A DNA stretch of 64,000 bases from Callipepla californica brunnescens (Eukaryota > Chordata > Aves > Galliformes > Odontophoridae). Each line of letters opens with the position of its first letter. The first letter of the stretch is position 1. The notes under the pieces are model-generated. The model did no database searches, had not been told where the DNA came from, and saw only the letters and a list, made by a program, of their open reading frames with translations. Positions 13,001-25,714 of the stretch are shown here, piece by piece. The stretch is taken from contig JALIRH010000013.1 in assembly GCA_023055505.1 (NCBI GenBank), positions 1,798,001 through 1,862,000 of the forward strand, in the 5' to 3' direction. Position numbers and translations under genes: made by a program.

Positions 13001-15437
13001 GTGCGCTGGGGCACACCATTGGGTACTTGGGGATTTGCTGCTGATTTAACTCACATCATCGGGTTTTAGCAGTATCGATACTACCAGGCCCCCTCCACGC
13101 TTCTCACCTTTCTGTCTGGGAAACAGCATCTCAGAGTTGAGGTAGGGAATGCAACTCACCCTTTCTAACATGCATGCATCGCTCCAAGCCTGCTTTTCAA
13201 TATTCCACCCAGAGCATGGAGGCAGAGCCCAAAGCCGACTTAGCGTTGTTGTAATTTGGAGTGATTAAAATTTATGGAGACTAATCTGTTGGAAAGCATG
13301 TGTCAGAGTGGTGTTCAGCTGATAAGTACAGTGCCTGATAGCTGCTAGCAGCTCTGCTCTGTGATCCATAGCCTGAGCTGGGCTCTCTGGGGCATGCTGG
13401 GCCTCCTGGCTGCGCTGGGCTGCTCCTGTGGCACTGAACCATCCAGGGCCCAGGCAGGAACTCAGCCCCAGGACAATGCACACTGAGACTGCACTTTCTG
13501 TTTCACCAGGCTATGTTTTCCAGTGGAAACGTTCTTGGTTTTGGAAAGCGTGTTGGAAAGCATGGGGATTGCCAGGGGCATCCTGGGCACGGAGCGAGCG
13601 TGTGGGGAAGATGTGAGGGATGGGCGGCCAGCCTGAGATAAGCCTATTTTTGGGTGCTTCCCATCCCGCTGAGCAAACAGGGTTGCTTTGACTCATATAA
13701 AGGATGTTTTAGAGATGATGCTGTAATTAAGCTGCTCATAGCCTGGCCTTTAAGGGAATCTTAAAAGATTTATGCAGTTTTTCTTCTGCCTGCCTCTGTT
13801 TTATCAGTGCCCTCATTGCTGCAGCAGTAAAAGAGAGCACAGAGCTGTGAGCACACATAGGATGGGACATGGCAGTTCTCCCACCACCTCCCTGCTGGCC
13901 CTGCGCTGCTCTTGTGCTTCTCTGCGCAGATGTTTCCTATGTCAGGCCACAATTTACTTCGATGCATTCAGTTAATGCTGCATGCAGTGCTAAGCTGGGC
14001 ATGAGGAACTCACTCACCACTTCTGTGCAATGAATCCGGCGAGCCTTTGCCAGCACTGCTCATCACGTCCTGCTGAGGAGTGCTGGGATAGCTTTGTTTT
14101 AGGAAATGTGCTGAGGAATCAGGAGCAGCGGCAGCCCCCCAGGAGGACCTGTCCCTTCTTTTTAATAAGGTGTTTTACATTGTAACCTTCTCATCCTTTT
14201 TAACAAGCTCTTGTGCTGTAAAATCTGTACTTGGCTATTTTTCTCATTTTCCATCTGCTTATGAAAAGAGCTCACAACGGATGACGATGATGAGGGGCTT
14301 CTGTTGAGTTCAGCTGCTCTCTGCAAGCAGTCAGTTTTCCCATTTGGTTCACGTAGAAGTGTTGTTTCTATGTGGGTTTTTCTGCGTGTGCCTGGTGTTC
14401 CAAAATATGTTGCTGACATGGGAAACCTGCCCTGGTCCATGTGTATGGCCAAGATTCCTTTCCAAAGCGGGCTTGGGATGGAGCCTAGGTGGCTGTTAGG
14501 GTGTCAGCAAGACATGATTTACCCCAGACATTTAGAATCTTTTCTTGTATCTACTAGAATAGTACTGGTATTGCTAAGTGCCTGCTGGCTAGGTGTGAGC
14601 ACATCGGTCAGCCTTTCACACGTGCCTTCCTCAAAAGGCTTAAGTGTGATATAAAAATGATTCATGTTTAAATTCAGTCTGAACACTTCATCACACTGAA
14701 CTGGAAACTCTTGTTCAAAACTATCCTGAGCAGTTCTGTGAAAGAGAAATTACCCAGCAGATATTCCTTACCCTATCTACTGTAGAATGATTTGTTACAG
14801 CAAAATGAAACTGTCCAGCAGCAATAATTCCAAAAAAGAAATCCTCTTCATCAGAGCAATGAGAAGGTACAATTTATTATGTCAGAGTCAAAGAAATCTA
14901 TTCCATGCACCTAAATCTTGGAGCCGGGGAGATTTCCTACAGCTTGATCCCCTCCCTCCCGCAGGAAATTAGCCTGGCCCAGGGATGTAGGCAGCGCTCC
15001 TCCACACTTGGCCCCACTGACCAACAGGGGCTACGCTCTTGGCTCAGAGACACACAGAACCAACAAACAAATAAAGGAGATTATTTCTGCATGTTTATGG
15101 CAGCCAGCTCTGGAGTTGTCACAGTGTCTATGAGCGCTCCCCAGTAAGGGTGAATCCCAGTAGAGCATTCAAAACTGGCCTCCAGAGGGCCTCTTTCTGC
15201 CTTAAGTAGCTTGTTAAAGCATCAACCTCTTCCCAGATAGGCTGGGGAGAATCCTTGCAGTTTGTTTGTTGTAGAATAGTTCGTACCATAGCTCACGGTG
15301 GTATTTCTGTTTGCCCATAGGGATGAGTGTGTTGTAGCAGTGCATTAGCTTGTACAGTGTGTTCAAAACAGAAAGGTCTCTCATGTATTTCTGCTTCATC
15401 GCGCTCATCAAATTATCAGTCATCTGCCACAGGGGCG

Positions 15438-15656
15438 AGTCAGGCTGGACATCAGGACAATGTTCTTCCCCAGAGGGCAGTGGGCATGGGGCAGGTCCCA
15501 GACAGCGGGCACAGCCCCGAGCTGATGAAGATCTGGGAGCGTTGGGACACCGCTCTCAGCTGTAGGGTTTGGGTTTTGGTGGTGCAGTGTGGGGCCAGGG
15601 GCCGGGCTCAGTGATCCTCGTGGGTCTCTTCCAACTTTGGATATTCAGTGATTCTA
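15438..15656 (+). mobile_element. CR1 LINE, 3' UTR fragment
   Basis: GGCTGGACATCAGGACAATG followed by TTCTTCCCCAGAGGGCAGTG, and an end in TCTTCCAACTTTGG...GTGATTCTAA, follow the CR1 3' UTR order. It is diverged in the middle. Confidence 0.75.
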
Positions 15657-16613
15657 AACATAATAAGCACATTAGCCGGCGGTGTTTTTTAAAGCTTTTC
15701 TGGGTGAGCTTCTATATCTTCAGTTACAGGAGTGACTCAGAAAATGAAGCTTCATTAGTCGCTGGGTTTGATTCAAAGGGTCTGAAACATATTTTTGAGA
15801 CCAGAGAGCTTTATGAAGGGCGGCAGTGCATTCAAAACAATTCCTGGTAGCCTTTCCATTGCAATTCTCTTCCTTCTCCTCGTGATGTCAACATCCAAAA
15901 TCCTCTGTGTGACACACAGCCCTTCATCTCACTTGGATAAGGAAAGCTGAGGTGCATCCCTCGAGCACAAACACAAAAGGGGACAGAGCTCTGTGCCCTA
16001 AAACAGACTGCTCTCGTGTGTCCCCCTTTGGCCCCAGGCTTTCAGAAATGCTCAAAGTAAGCTATCCTGCTGCAAGGCCAGGGCAACAGCACATGGGGAC
16101 ATGTCATGGATCAGTGAGGGCGATGCCTGAAAAGAAAGCAAGCCCCACTCTCCTTTCTCACTTTCTTTAGGTATGTTTTCTCAACAGCTCCTTGAGGCAG
16201 AAGAGAAATGGCCCCTATCTGCCATGCTGGGATGGGGCAGTGCAGCCGCACAAGGGTAGTGCAGATGTGGAAGAACCAAAACCAAGCTAGAAATAATGCC
16301 ACCTCCACTCATAGCCTGTCCTTTAAATTGTAATTAGATTGTTAATGTGATGAAATGTGCTTTCTATTTTTTAATATGTTTATTAAGCTGGCAGTCAATG
16401 ATTTATTATGTTCTTAATAATTAATTTTCTTGCTCATAAGTACCTGGATTTTTGTGAAGGATAAGATGGGGTAGCATACTGCTGTCACTTAGGAACCTTA
16501 ACTGAAATGAAGGGTTTGGCTTTTTAGTGCAATTTATATTTATGAGGAGCTAATGTAAAATGATTTTACATTATCAAAGTAATATGACTAGTATAAGATC
16601 ATGGAAATGATGA
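15657..16613. other. Noncoding AT-rich stretch
   Basis: From about 16310 the sequence is AT-rich with many TTAAT-type sites and ends in the perfect palindrome at 16551. No coding potential seen. Confidence 0.55.
16551..16573. repeat. Perfect 23-bp AT-rich palindrome
   Basis: Two 11-bp arms (TAATGTAAAAT and its exact complement) surround a single central G. It could extrude a cruciform or bind a dimeric homeodomain or POU protein. It lies about 40 bp upstream of the CR1 fragment at 16614. Confidence 0.8.
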
Positions 16614-16700
16614 TAGAGTCATAGAACCATTAAGGTTGGAAAAGGCCTTTAAGATCACCTAGTCTAACTGCCCGCCCATCACCACCACGGTGCCAACAGA
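16614..16700 (-). mobile_element. CR1 LINE, 3' end fragment (reverse)
   Basis: Starts with the inverted CR1 terminus AGAGTCATAGAACCATTAAG GTTGGAAAAGGCC and continues AAGATCACCTAGTCTAACTG. Similarity fades after about 16700; some of the next 120 bp may still belong to it. Confidence 0.75.
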
Positions 16701-19700
16701 AATGGAGCAGCTGTAAGACTCGGGTCCTGATTTTCCTAAACACCTGAGGGTACCTCATATGCTCCTGAGGGTTCAATCTAGGGCAGAGCTGCATTAATTC
16801 AGGCACAAACTTCACTTGTATTCATTTTCAGGGAGCTCAGCCAACCTGACGAGCATTTACACAAGATGCATGTGAGGAGCATGGTCAGCATGGCAGTGTT
16901 AAACTGCATTTGAATTTGAGTTCCCAGTGAACGGGAATTTTTCTAGCACTGTGAAAATACAGCTCAAGTGGCAGGTCTGGTGGTAGCAGCACTCTGAATG
17001 TCAGCAGCTGCCATCCAAATGAGGAAAAGAACCAGTGTTGTACCCATGGAGATGATGAGCACAGGGCACAGGCAACATGGTCAACACGTTTGAGAAGTTC
17101 TGAATCTGCTGTCATGATACCTCAGAGCTCCTTAATCAGTACTGCATCTGGGTGGGAAGTTTCATATGGAAGTCACTGAGAGCAAGAATATAAATCCATT
17201 TGAATTCTTTGCATTAATTTCTTTAATTGACAACTGTTTCAATTTTGCAGTACTGTAGGCTCTGTCTGCGTATCGTGATGCTTCCACTCCCATTTAAAGA
17301 AAAAAAAAGCCAACAAAAAAACAACATTTTAATCCATTTTTCAAAGTACTCCCTGGCAAAAACATTTCCCCCAGTATAAATCATGGTACTGTCAGAAATC
17401 ACTTCGCTCAAATGTCAAGGTCAGCTAGAGGTTTGTGAATGTATTCATGCCAAGAGAAACTAATGAACCGGTTCAAAGAGTGATGTAGAGGTTTGGCTCC
17501 ATGAACATGTTGGTTAATCATCTGAGAGTCCACTAAATACGATTTTGATTACTTTCTTGACTTCTTTTCTGTGTTTAATTTGAATAAAATGTAGCCGCAC
17601 AAACTAATTTTGCTGCGGAACACACAACCTCACTGATTCTTCTTGGAACCTTTTTAGTTTTAGATTTAATTTAATAAATATAGAGTAAAGGCTCTATAAA
17701 GCAGGGATACAAGCTGTGCTTTGATTTCAAGGAGTAATCTACTGAGATGAATGGATGGTTCCAGGAGGACTTGGCAGATGTTACAGGGTGATCATTTCCC
17801 AGTGATTAATACTCAGAATACTGCCACAGCTATTAAAGCATCACTCAATGCGTTGGAGCAGATAGGTATGTGGATTCAGTGAAGGGTATCCAAGGCAAAC
17901 TCATCTCAGAGCTTTGTAGATCCAGCAGACCCCACTGGGCAGGGAGCAGGCAGCATTCCTGGTGAGAGTAGGGCTCTCTCCAGAGCCTGGTGTGCAGGAA
18001 CAACTGAGGTCTCTTTCCTTGACCTACTCTGTCTTCCAGTTTCTGTAATGCTGTTGGAATCACCTTGAAGTCTTTTCATGGGTTGTTTCAACCTCATTGA
18101 CTCTTACTGGAAAGGTAACACAAGATCTGTTCTCCTGATGAAACTCTTCAAGAGCTTGCTGTTTCTCTTCTGCTTTACCACACTTCATTCCTCTCCATTT
18201 TCACCAGCACGCAGAAAAATCACAGGCTCTCATTTCAGCTCCAAGCTTCCTTTGCCAGGTGATGAAAGAAGGTTTTTTTCCTCCTTCCACATCCAGCATT
18301 CCTCCTTTCTCCTTGAGAGGAGGAAGCAACGTTTTAAATCAATTGCTTTACTACATCTGATTCAAATTGATGGTAGAGGCAAGTGGATTGATGCCTTTGG
18401 GAGCTCGAACTCGCTCCTTCACATGGTGCATTTGCACCAGGCCCAGACTGTCCTCATTTTGTGTCTCACTGTCTCTTTCTTTTCCAGATCAAAATGTCCA
18501 CTGGCCTCAGTAGCCCCAGCTGCCAGGCCATCTACACAGAGCTTTGCAAAAGGAATGATGTAAATAAACAAGCGATCTGACCTCCCAGAGGAGGGCTGAT
18601 AATTAAGCACTAATTTGAGCAACGTTTTAAAAGCCATTATGGATTTTATTTGCGGATCAGCAACTGCTTAAATGGGTGGTTGTAGGGCACGAGGGTTGTG
18701 CTCATCTCTGCTTAATCTGTAAGGTGCTTTCTGTGGGCAGCTGTGCTTGGACATTTCTTGGCTGCATTTTGGAAAGCTAAGGGAGTGACAGGTTCAAGGC
18801 AAGCCTGGTTTTGCAGCAAAGAATATTTTGATCTGAGCTAAACTGCTGATAGTGTAATGGAACACGGCAATTTCTCGTTTGTTTCACTCATCAGGCACAT
18901 AACTGGTGAAACTGAAACTGATAATTAGAGCTTATGACAAAGCAAACACATTTACATGTGGGTATTAGAAGAGAACGTGGAGCCCATTTTTCATTGATGT
19001 TCAGGTCCCTCAAACCCACCTTGATCCCGGGAATGACGGTCTCTCCCACATCCCTCATTAATTAAGGGCAGCGACCCAGCCACCAACACAATTCCAGAGC
19101 CTCCTCCCTGCCCCACACCTGGACCAGCCTGGTCAGACTGGATTCACCTTTTGGACTCCTCAGCCTCCCAAAATTAGAAGCAGATATTTATTGTGGAGCA
19201 CGAAGCTTACAGTGCTTTGAATATTGTCAGAGCCAAAGCTGATGCTGTGCCCATTAGTCGGGGAAATATTTCATCCTCTTCTGAAAGCCTCGCTCAGCTC
19301 TTCACCTCAGTTAGGACTCACAGCAGTGAATCCCACTGGTTAATTGCAATGGTTTTCAATAGTCGTCTTCCAGCTGAATGGCCAACAGTAAATTACCTGG
19401 TTTCTTTCCACTGTATCCACACTTTTTCTTGGTGCCTTAGACATCAAAAAAATCACAGGGCCCCAAGAAGCATGGCAGAGACCCTGGGAGCCCCGAGCAT
19501 CATTGCCTGCCGGTGATGAACCGCCTGATTTTTGCAGCGCTTGCAAGAATGCTCTAGGAAGAGTTAGCGGCCTGAGGAAAACACAGTAACACCCTTAAAT
19601 CTTGGCCTTGGCTAAAAGGCAGCCTGCATTAATATATAATGGTGTGGGCTAAACCAAGCACCATAAATATAGGGGACTAGCTCATTTTGGCTTCCATGGA

Positions 19701-22700
19701 TCCAGAGCAACAGAAATAATACATTTCCTGCTGGAAAGAAGCCCCAGACTGAAACCAGCCTTGTCTCGGAAGGCATATCAAACCTGCTTACATTATGGGA
19801 CCTGCTGGCTTTCACCTAGAACAAAATACGCCTGGATTTTTTTCAAACTACACCCTAATTGTGACAGAAAAAAAATGAAGAGAAGTGAATCTATGCAGAA
19901 TATCTGTGATCTCTGCGTCAGGCAAGGTTACTGTTGGTGTTTAACCATGTTTTGAAGCCATAAGTGCAGATCTTGGGCTCCTCAGTTTTTTCCTTTAGTA
20001 GGTTGTCACCTTCCATTTCAGCACTTTTTTGGTAGAGGTGGTGGCAGACTGAGCGTGACACTGAGGGCAATGCATGGTCATGTGTCATGCAGGAAGGCAG
20101 GAGCCTGGACATGACTTGTATGTGATCCGTACACCCAGCTCATTCAGGTCCCCAAATAAATCCAAGCTGCCAGCCTCCCCCATTCCTTGCTAGGATGGCA
20201 GGGATGGATCTAGATGGTCCTCATGGTTCATTTGACTCACACTATTACCCAGTTTGCCCTATTAATGACCCAGCAATTGCCCATTGTCTGTTAAATCAGT
20301 GCTGCCTAGGCAGCCTGGGTGGCTGTGAGCTCTGCTTTGCTGGCTACAGTTCTTTCCAGGACTCACTAGCCACTCTGGCCTGCCGTGTTCTGGCAAAGCC
20401 TTAGGCACTCCTGGCTCTCTGAGAACTTCAGGTGCTGTCACCTTGCAAGCTGTCACCCTCAAGCAGCACCACAGCTCCAGACCAGCTCAGCCAGCAGCAT
20501 CCAGCTGAGGGAGTTGGAGGGAGCATACAAGATTTGCTTACAAAATTCCAGGTAGCCCATGGTGGAGAGTGACACCGAAACCAGCTCCTCCCCAGGGAGC
20601 CAAGCTGGTGGGCACACTGTCCCTCACACCAGTGTGGATCTTCGTGCCCCCCTGCCCAGCCTCGTATTGCCAGGAGGGAGGCACGTCCCCTGCAATCCTT
20701 CCTGCTTGTCACCCTCTGGGTTGTGTGTGTCAGGAGAGATTTCAGCTGCAAAGGGATGGATCACTCGGATGTGGTAGTTTAATTTGAGATTGTCATCCAG
20801 AAGTAATGAGATAATTATCTTTCTAAATCTGTGTGTTTTGACGATGTAGAAAACAATTCAGAGTCAAATAGGGGTCACTGACTTGCTTTATTCTTGTTCT
20901 AGAATGCCAAAATATAAATGATTACACTAACAGTGTGTCAAGGTTGTCAGTGAGCCCAGAAACATGTCATGTATCTGTCTGCCTGGAATGAAGATTTTGT
21001 TCTGTGCGCTCTGGATTCAAACACAGTAGGGAGAACAAGAAGGAAACCAGAACTCCTGGGTTGCCCGGTGTCCTCTGGCTGAGAGCAGCTCCCCCCACTA
21101 CTGCTACCTGTGAGCAAAGAAAGCCGTGCAGGTGCACAGGTGTGCAGCTGGCACCTGGTGTTACAGCATCAAAGGCAGGCTGCAGGCAAACAGCAGGGCC
21201 CAGGGCCCCACTGACACTGCAAAGCCGTGCTCTGCAGAGCCCCAGCCCTGGGAGAGCCCGTGCAGGTCCTGCTCCTAAGGCACCTCCTCTTGTCTGGTTA
21301 TTCCTATCAAAAGGAGAGAAATTTGGCTTTCCCTAACACATATCTGCAGTGAGACAGCAGCTGTACGGATGCCAAGAGGAACTTGGGAGAAAAATGAAAC
21401 GTGTGATATTTTTCCCCCTATTTTTGAATAGGTGGAGGCATTCTTCATCCAGCACAATAAACTGGAAAGCCTCTAGGCCACAAGCAAGATAAAGAGTTCA
21501 AATAATGAACTTATAATGAACTGCTTAGGGCAGCGGCACTTGGAGAGACAGGCAGGTCAGCACCTGGAAGCACGTGGGTCCAGCAATAGCTCTTTTCAAT
21601 CAAACATCTCCACCAAGCTCCTGCAGCGCTCAGCCCACAGTGCACCTCTGCATCAGCTCTCTCCTCCACCCCTGCTCAGGCATCCATCTGAGCTGCTCCA
21701 GGACTGGAAATCCAGCCTCTGCCATTTCATTTCCAAACAGCTTTACCTCTGCGTAGGCACCGGCAGAGGCACTGATGTGAGCTATTGAGCTGTCAGGTCC
21801 GTACAATAGGACAGCTTTAAGAAAAGCAAGAGTGCTTGGGAAGATGGAAGTGCTATTGCATTTTCTACTGAGCTGTTGCTCTTGTTTTAAAAGCAATTGT
21901 CTGCCTGACAGCTATATCTTGTCCTCTGCTTTCAGACAGAGCTGTATTAGGGTGCAGGCCCACACTGCAGGCTGGCAGGCTCCTCCAAGGCAGGTGTGTG
22001 CCAGCAGCAGTGCTGTGGATGGGGCAGGTGGCCTGGGGACCAGTAGGAGACAGCAGGTCTGGCTGAGGAAACTGCAGGCTGCTCCAGTGCTCTCAGATGA
22101 TCAGGAACTGATTCACAGCTTGGTATTATCCATGGCTGCTTTTCATGCTGGGATCAGAAGGAGAGAGTGGGCAGAGGCACAGGGCTGCACAGCCAGGCTT
22201 TGCTTTGGAGATGCAGTCTCCCTATTTGCAGAAGGAGCTGAGAACCAGAACCCCAAAAATAAACACCTTTTATCCTTTCATATCTTTGTGGCTCTCCTTT
22301 TTTTTCTCCTCCAAACAAACATCCCCTCCTGCGTGTAAACACTGACACTTCTTTCAATAAGCTTCCAGCAGGGGACTGAAATAGCTGTGTCCTTCCAGAA
22401 AGCCACATTATTTGAATAACTCCTACTTCTGATGGGCATTTGGGAGCTACACTTGAGGTCTGGGTGGAGACTGTCCCCAGTTCTGCCGTGAATGGAGCAG
22501 TTCTTTGAAGAATCAGAATGTCAGTAATTCATGATTTTTATTGCTCCACTTAAACTCCAGTTCATATTTGTACCACAAGTGATAATGCTGTTTAAGGGAT
22601 TGGTAACCTGGTGTTGTGTGGAGCAAAGCATGGACAACAGCAGGCTGTGCAGAGCACACAGGAGACAGAACCCTGAGTCACAGGGAAGCTGCCGGAGTCA

Positions 22701-23562
22701 GAACTTACATTGTGGAGTGGGGTTTATATGTTAAATCACAGCTGTTCTGTGAAGCAGCGTATCTGGAAAGGCTTCAGTTCTAAGGGGTCTGCTTTCTGAC
22801 TGTTGCATCAGGCACTTCTGGTGGCCTGGTTACAGCTTCATGGCGATGGGGAAGTTTGTGGCTTTGCCCCCAGCACACACACGTGAGGGATGTGGCCGCT
22901 GGGTTTGGGACTAAGCTCCCCTTGGTCTCAGCTCTGAGTTTTCTGATTTGGGAATTTTGTGATGACCTGAAACCTCTCTGTGATCTAACGCTGTGAAGCA
23001 CGTTGATATGCAGTTTGTTTTATAAGAGTCAATAGCTTCTGGGTCTGCTTCCACACCTCCTGCATGGCCAATCCATCCCACTCTGCAGCTGCTGTAACCA
23101 GGAGGAGACACATTCTGCCCATCCTAGCAGCCTTGACCTTTTCAATCCTAAGTGCTCGTATTGAATTTAGTCCAAGCAAGGGACTTTTCTTTCTATTTTT
23201 TTTCTTTTCTTTGTTCTTCTGGCAGACACAGAAGGCAGTCACTGGTCAGAGTGGAGAAACGCCAGCGTTCCACAGAGGCACCAGTGCAGTGAGCACACAC
23301 ATGGTGCTGGGCTCAGACAGAGGGAGTAAGAGCTCCTGTGCTGTGTGCCCACGAGCCAGACTGCACAGAGGTGTCCTGCAGAATACAGAGGGCACCAGGG
23401 CACAAGCAAGGGGCAGCTGAATGCAGTGCTCTGTCTGCAGGGGGACACGAGAGCGGTGGAGATGTTGCTTCTGTCCTGGGCTGGGATGCTCCGTGTTTGT
23501 GTTTGTTTCACGGTTTCATTGCCTCGCACAGGAAAAAAGACTAGTTAGTGCAAAAAGCTTGC

Positions 23563-23599
23563 CATATGTTGCTGCATATGGCTGCAACATCTGCATATG
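23563..23599. repeat. Triple CATATG cluster with hairpin
   Basis: CATATG occurs at 23563, 23575 and 23594. Between the outer copies, ATGTTGC (23566) pairs with GCAACAT (23584). The group is a short, structured E-box cluster in unique sequence. Confidence 0.5.
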
Positions 23600-23670
23600 T
23601 ACCCAGAGATCTGATATGTGTAGGGAGCTTCTGTTACAAATCTAGCACTGAAGGAATTATCTTTGGGATT

Positions 23671-23704
23671 TATATATACATACATACACACACGCACATA
23701 TATT
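23671..23704 (+). repeat. Alternating AT/CA-rich microsatellite
   Basis: TATATATACATACATACACA followed by CACGCACATATAT. An imperfect purine-pyrimidine alternating tract. Confidence 0.75.
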
Positions 23705-25666
23705 TTAATCTTTAAGGCTTTAATTATACAGTGAGTAAATCTCACTGAGGGAAGTCAGGCTCTTGGCTTTGCCTCGATGGTTTCATGAGCAAGCTGTGTA
23801 CACAGAGAGTACTGACCAGAGCGGATCCTCTGTTCTGTGTGTGCTCAAACAGTACCCACAGGGAGGGAATCCCTTATCCTTGCAAAGGGTACGAGGAAAT
23901 ACTACACATCGGCTAGTGAAGTGATGATTTCATGGCTCCCAGCTGAGCTAGGAAGATGCAGCCCCTGAGGAGCCCTGTCATGGGGATCTGAAGCATGAAG
24001 TGCTTTTTCTAAGCACATGTGAATGCAAAGTATCCACCTCCTTCTGTTGTATTTGTGGTGCGAAATTCTCAATCACATGTAAATTCCCCCAAACGTCTCA
24101 GCAGATGGCAGCTTTAGGCAGATGGCGGAGGTGGATAGAGGGTGAAGAGATGGAAAATCATCTGACAAAACTAATGGAGGAACCAATTGAGCTAGTCCAT
24201 AAATATAAATGTATTCCAGACTGTGTTCTGCATACCTCACTTTGTCATCACACAGAGGGTGGACTACTGATGGGGAAAGGCAGATGGAAGGTGTGGGAAG
24301 GTGAGTCAGCGGGCTTTGATCATGACTTGGGTTGCTCACTGGGAGAATTCTTCACCTGCATCTCCCCAGTTCCCCTGTGCAAGAAGAGGGGATGTTAACG
24401 CACAGGGGGTTGGTGGGAACACCTGAAGGTGGGTGTCTGCAGCATGCTGGTCCCTACCCTGCCTACAGTGGGGCCACCTGCCATGGAGGTGGTGGTACGC
24501 GTAGCAAGGCTGTGTTCCTGTGGCTGCTTCAGCCACCTCCTTAGCAGCCCTTCTGCAACAAGTGCCTAAGGCACATCTTTGTGCCGCTCTAATGCTCCAG
24601 CAGTCACGCAGCATTACACTTGACAGGGAAATGACTGAATGTATTTCAGTAGATCAGGGAGTTGACTGTGCCCATACAGGCGTCGCACACAAACCTCTCC
24701 AACACACTGGGTTGTTTCAAGACAGCTATAATTAGGTGTAATAACTGCAATCAGAATTAAAGTTCCTTTTAATGGGTATACTTGCTTCTTAATTCAGTGT
24801 TAAAGCGGTCTATTTCAATATTGGATAAACACTTCAGAGAAATCAATGAAAACTAAATTGCACAAACAATTGATTTGGTCCTGGGTGAAAACTGTTGGGG
24901 AAAAAAAGGAGAGAGAGAAAGGAGCTCAGATTGAAGCCCTGTGCTCCAAAACAACATGAGGTAAGAAATAACGTGTCATCTATTTGTTCGATACTGCATG
25001 TAAGAAAATATACGACGCCTAAGGAAGGGTTCTTGGATGGCAGAAATTCCTAGATACTATTTTAATTATCATGTGCCAATAGCTCAGCATTTGTGGAAGG
25101 TGTCATCTAATTAAACTAGAATTTCTAAGTACCAGCCAGCAAGAAGGCTGATAATAGGGGACCAAGATCCTTCTGTATTGCAGATGGGATGTGCAACTGT
25201 AATAGTATGGCTTTAGGCAATATTTAATTGAGTAGTTAAATTATCTTTTCCAGACGGGAAAATAAATTACTGCTCATCTCTCCAATTTATTTTAGCTTCT
25301 CCACTTTCTGTTTCCTGAGGGAGCGGTGAGGGAGTGTAGGACATCCCTAAATATGGCCAGGATGATTTATTTTCCCTATCCACCACAAACCCCCTGCTTT
25401 AAGGATAGCGGCGTATATGCACATGGAAGGTGGAATATATGTGACTGCAGCTGTGCTCTCACTCTTCTGAAGGATACAATGCTGGTCAGCGTGGTGGGGT
25501 CACTGAGGTCTGGCTGTGCTGGAGGGCTGCTGGGCTGGTGGATGGAGCATCCCTGTAAGCTCACCTGGTCTCTGGCTGGCTGCCATTGCTCTTTGGCAGA
25601 CACCCTGGGCAGCTGTGACACCTCTAGCCTGGCCCTGCTGAGCTGCTGTGATCTTACAGGTCCTGA

Positions 25667-25714
25667 TGCATATATATATGTATATGTTTAAAAGATATAC
25701 ATACATTTAAAAAA
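25667..25714 (+). repeat. AT-rich alternating tract
   Basis: Imperfect ATATATATAT/GTATATG repeats followed by ATACATACAT. Low-complexity DNA. Confidence 0.65.

Larger units (their letters stand above)
8153..15437. other. Noncoding unique sequence
   Basis: Unique sequence with one CTCF-like site (8389) and one inverted repeat (10059). Open frames such as 10488-10958 (minus) lie in locally GC-rich DNA and look like chance. Confidence 0.6.

Noticed and set aside
18078..18563. 161-codon plus-strand frame
   Set aside because: Ser/Phe-rich translation of pyrimidine-rich DNA with no recognisable motif.
21832..22338. 168-codon plus-strand frame
   Set aside because: No recognisable domain; the signal-like hydrophobic start is short and not supported by anything around it.
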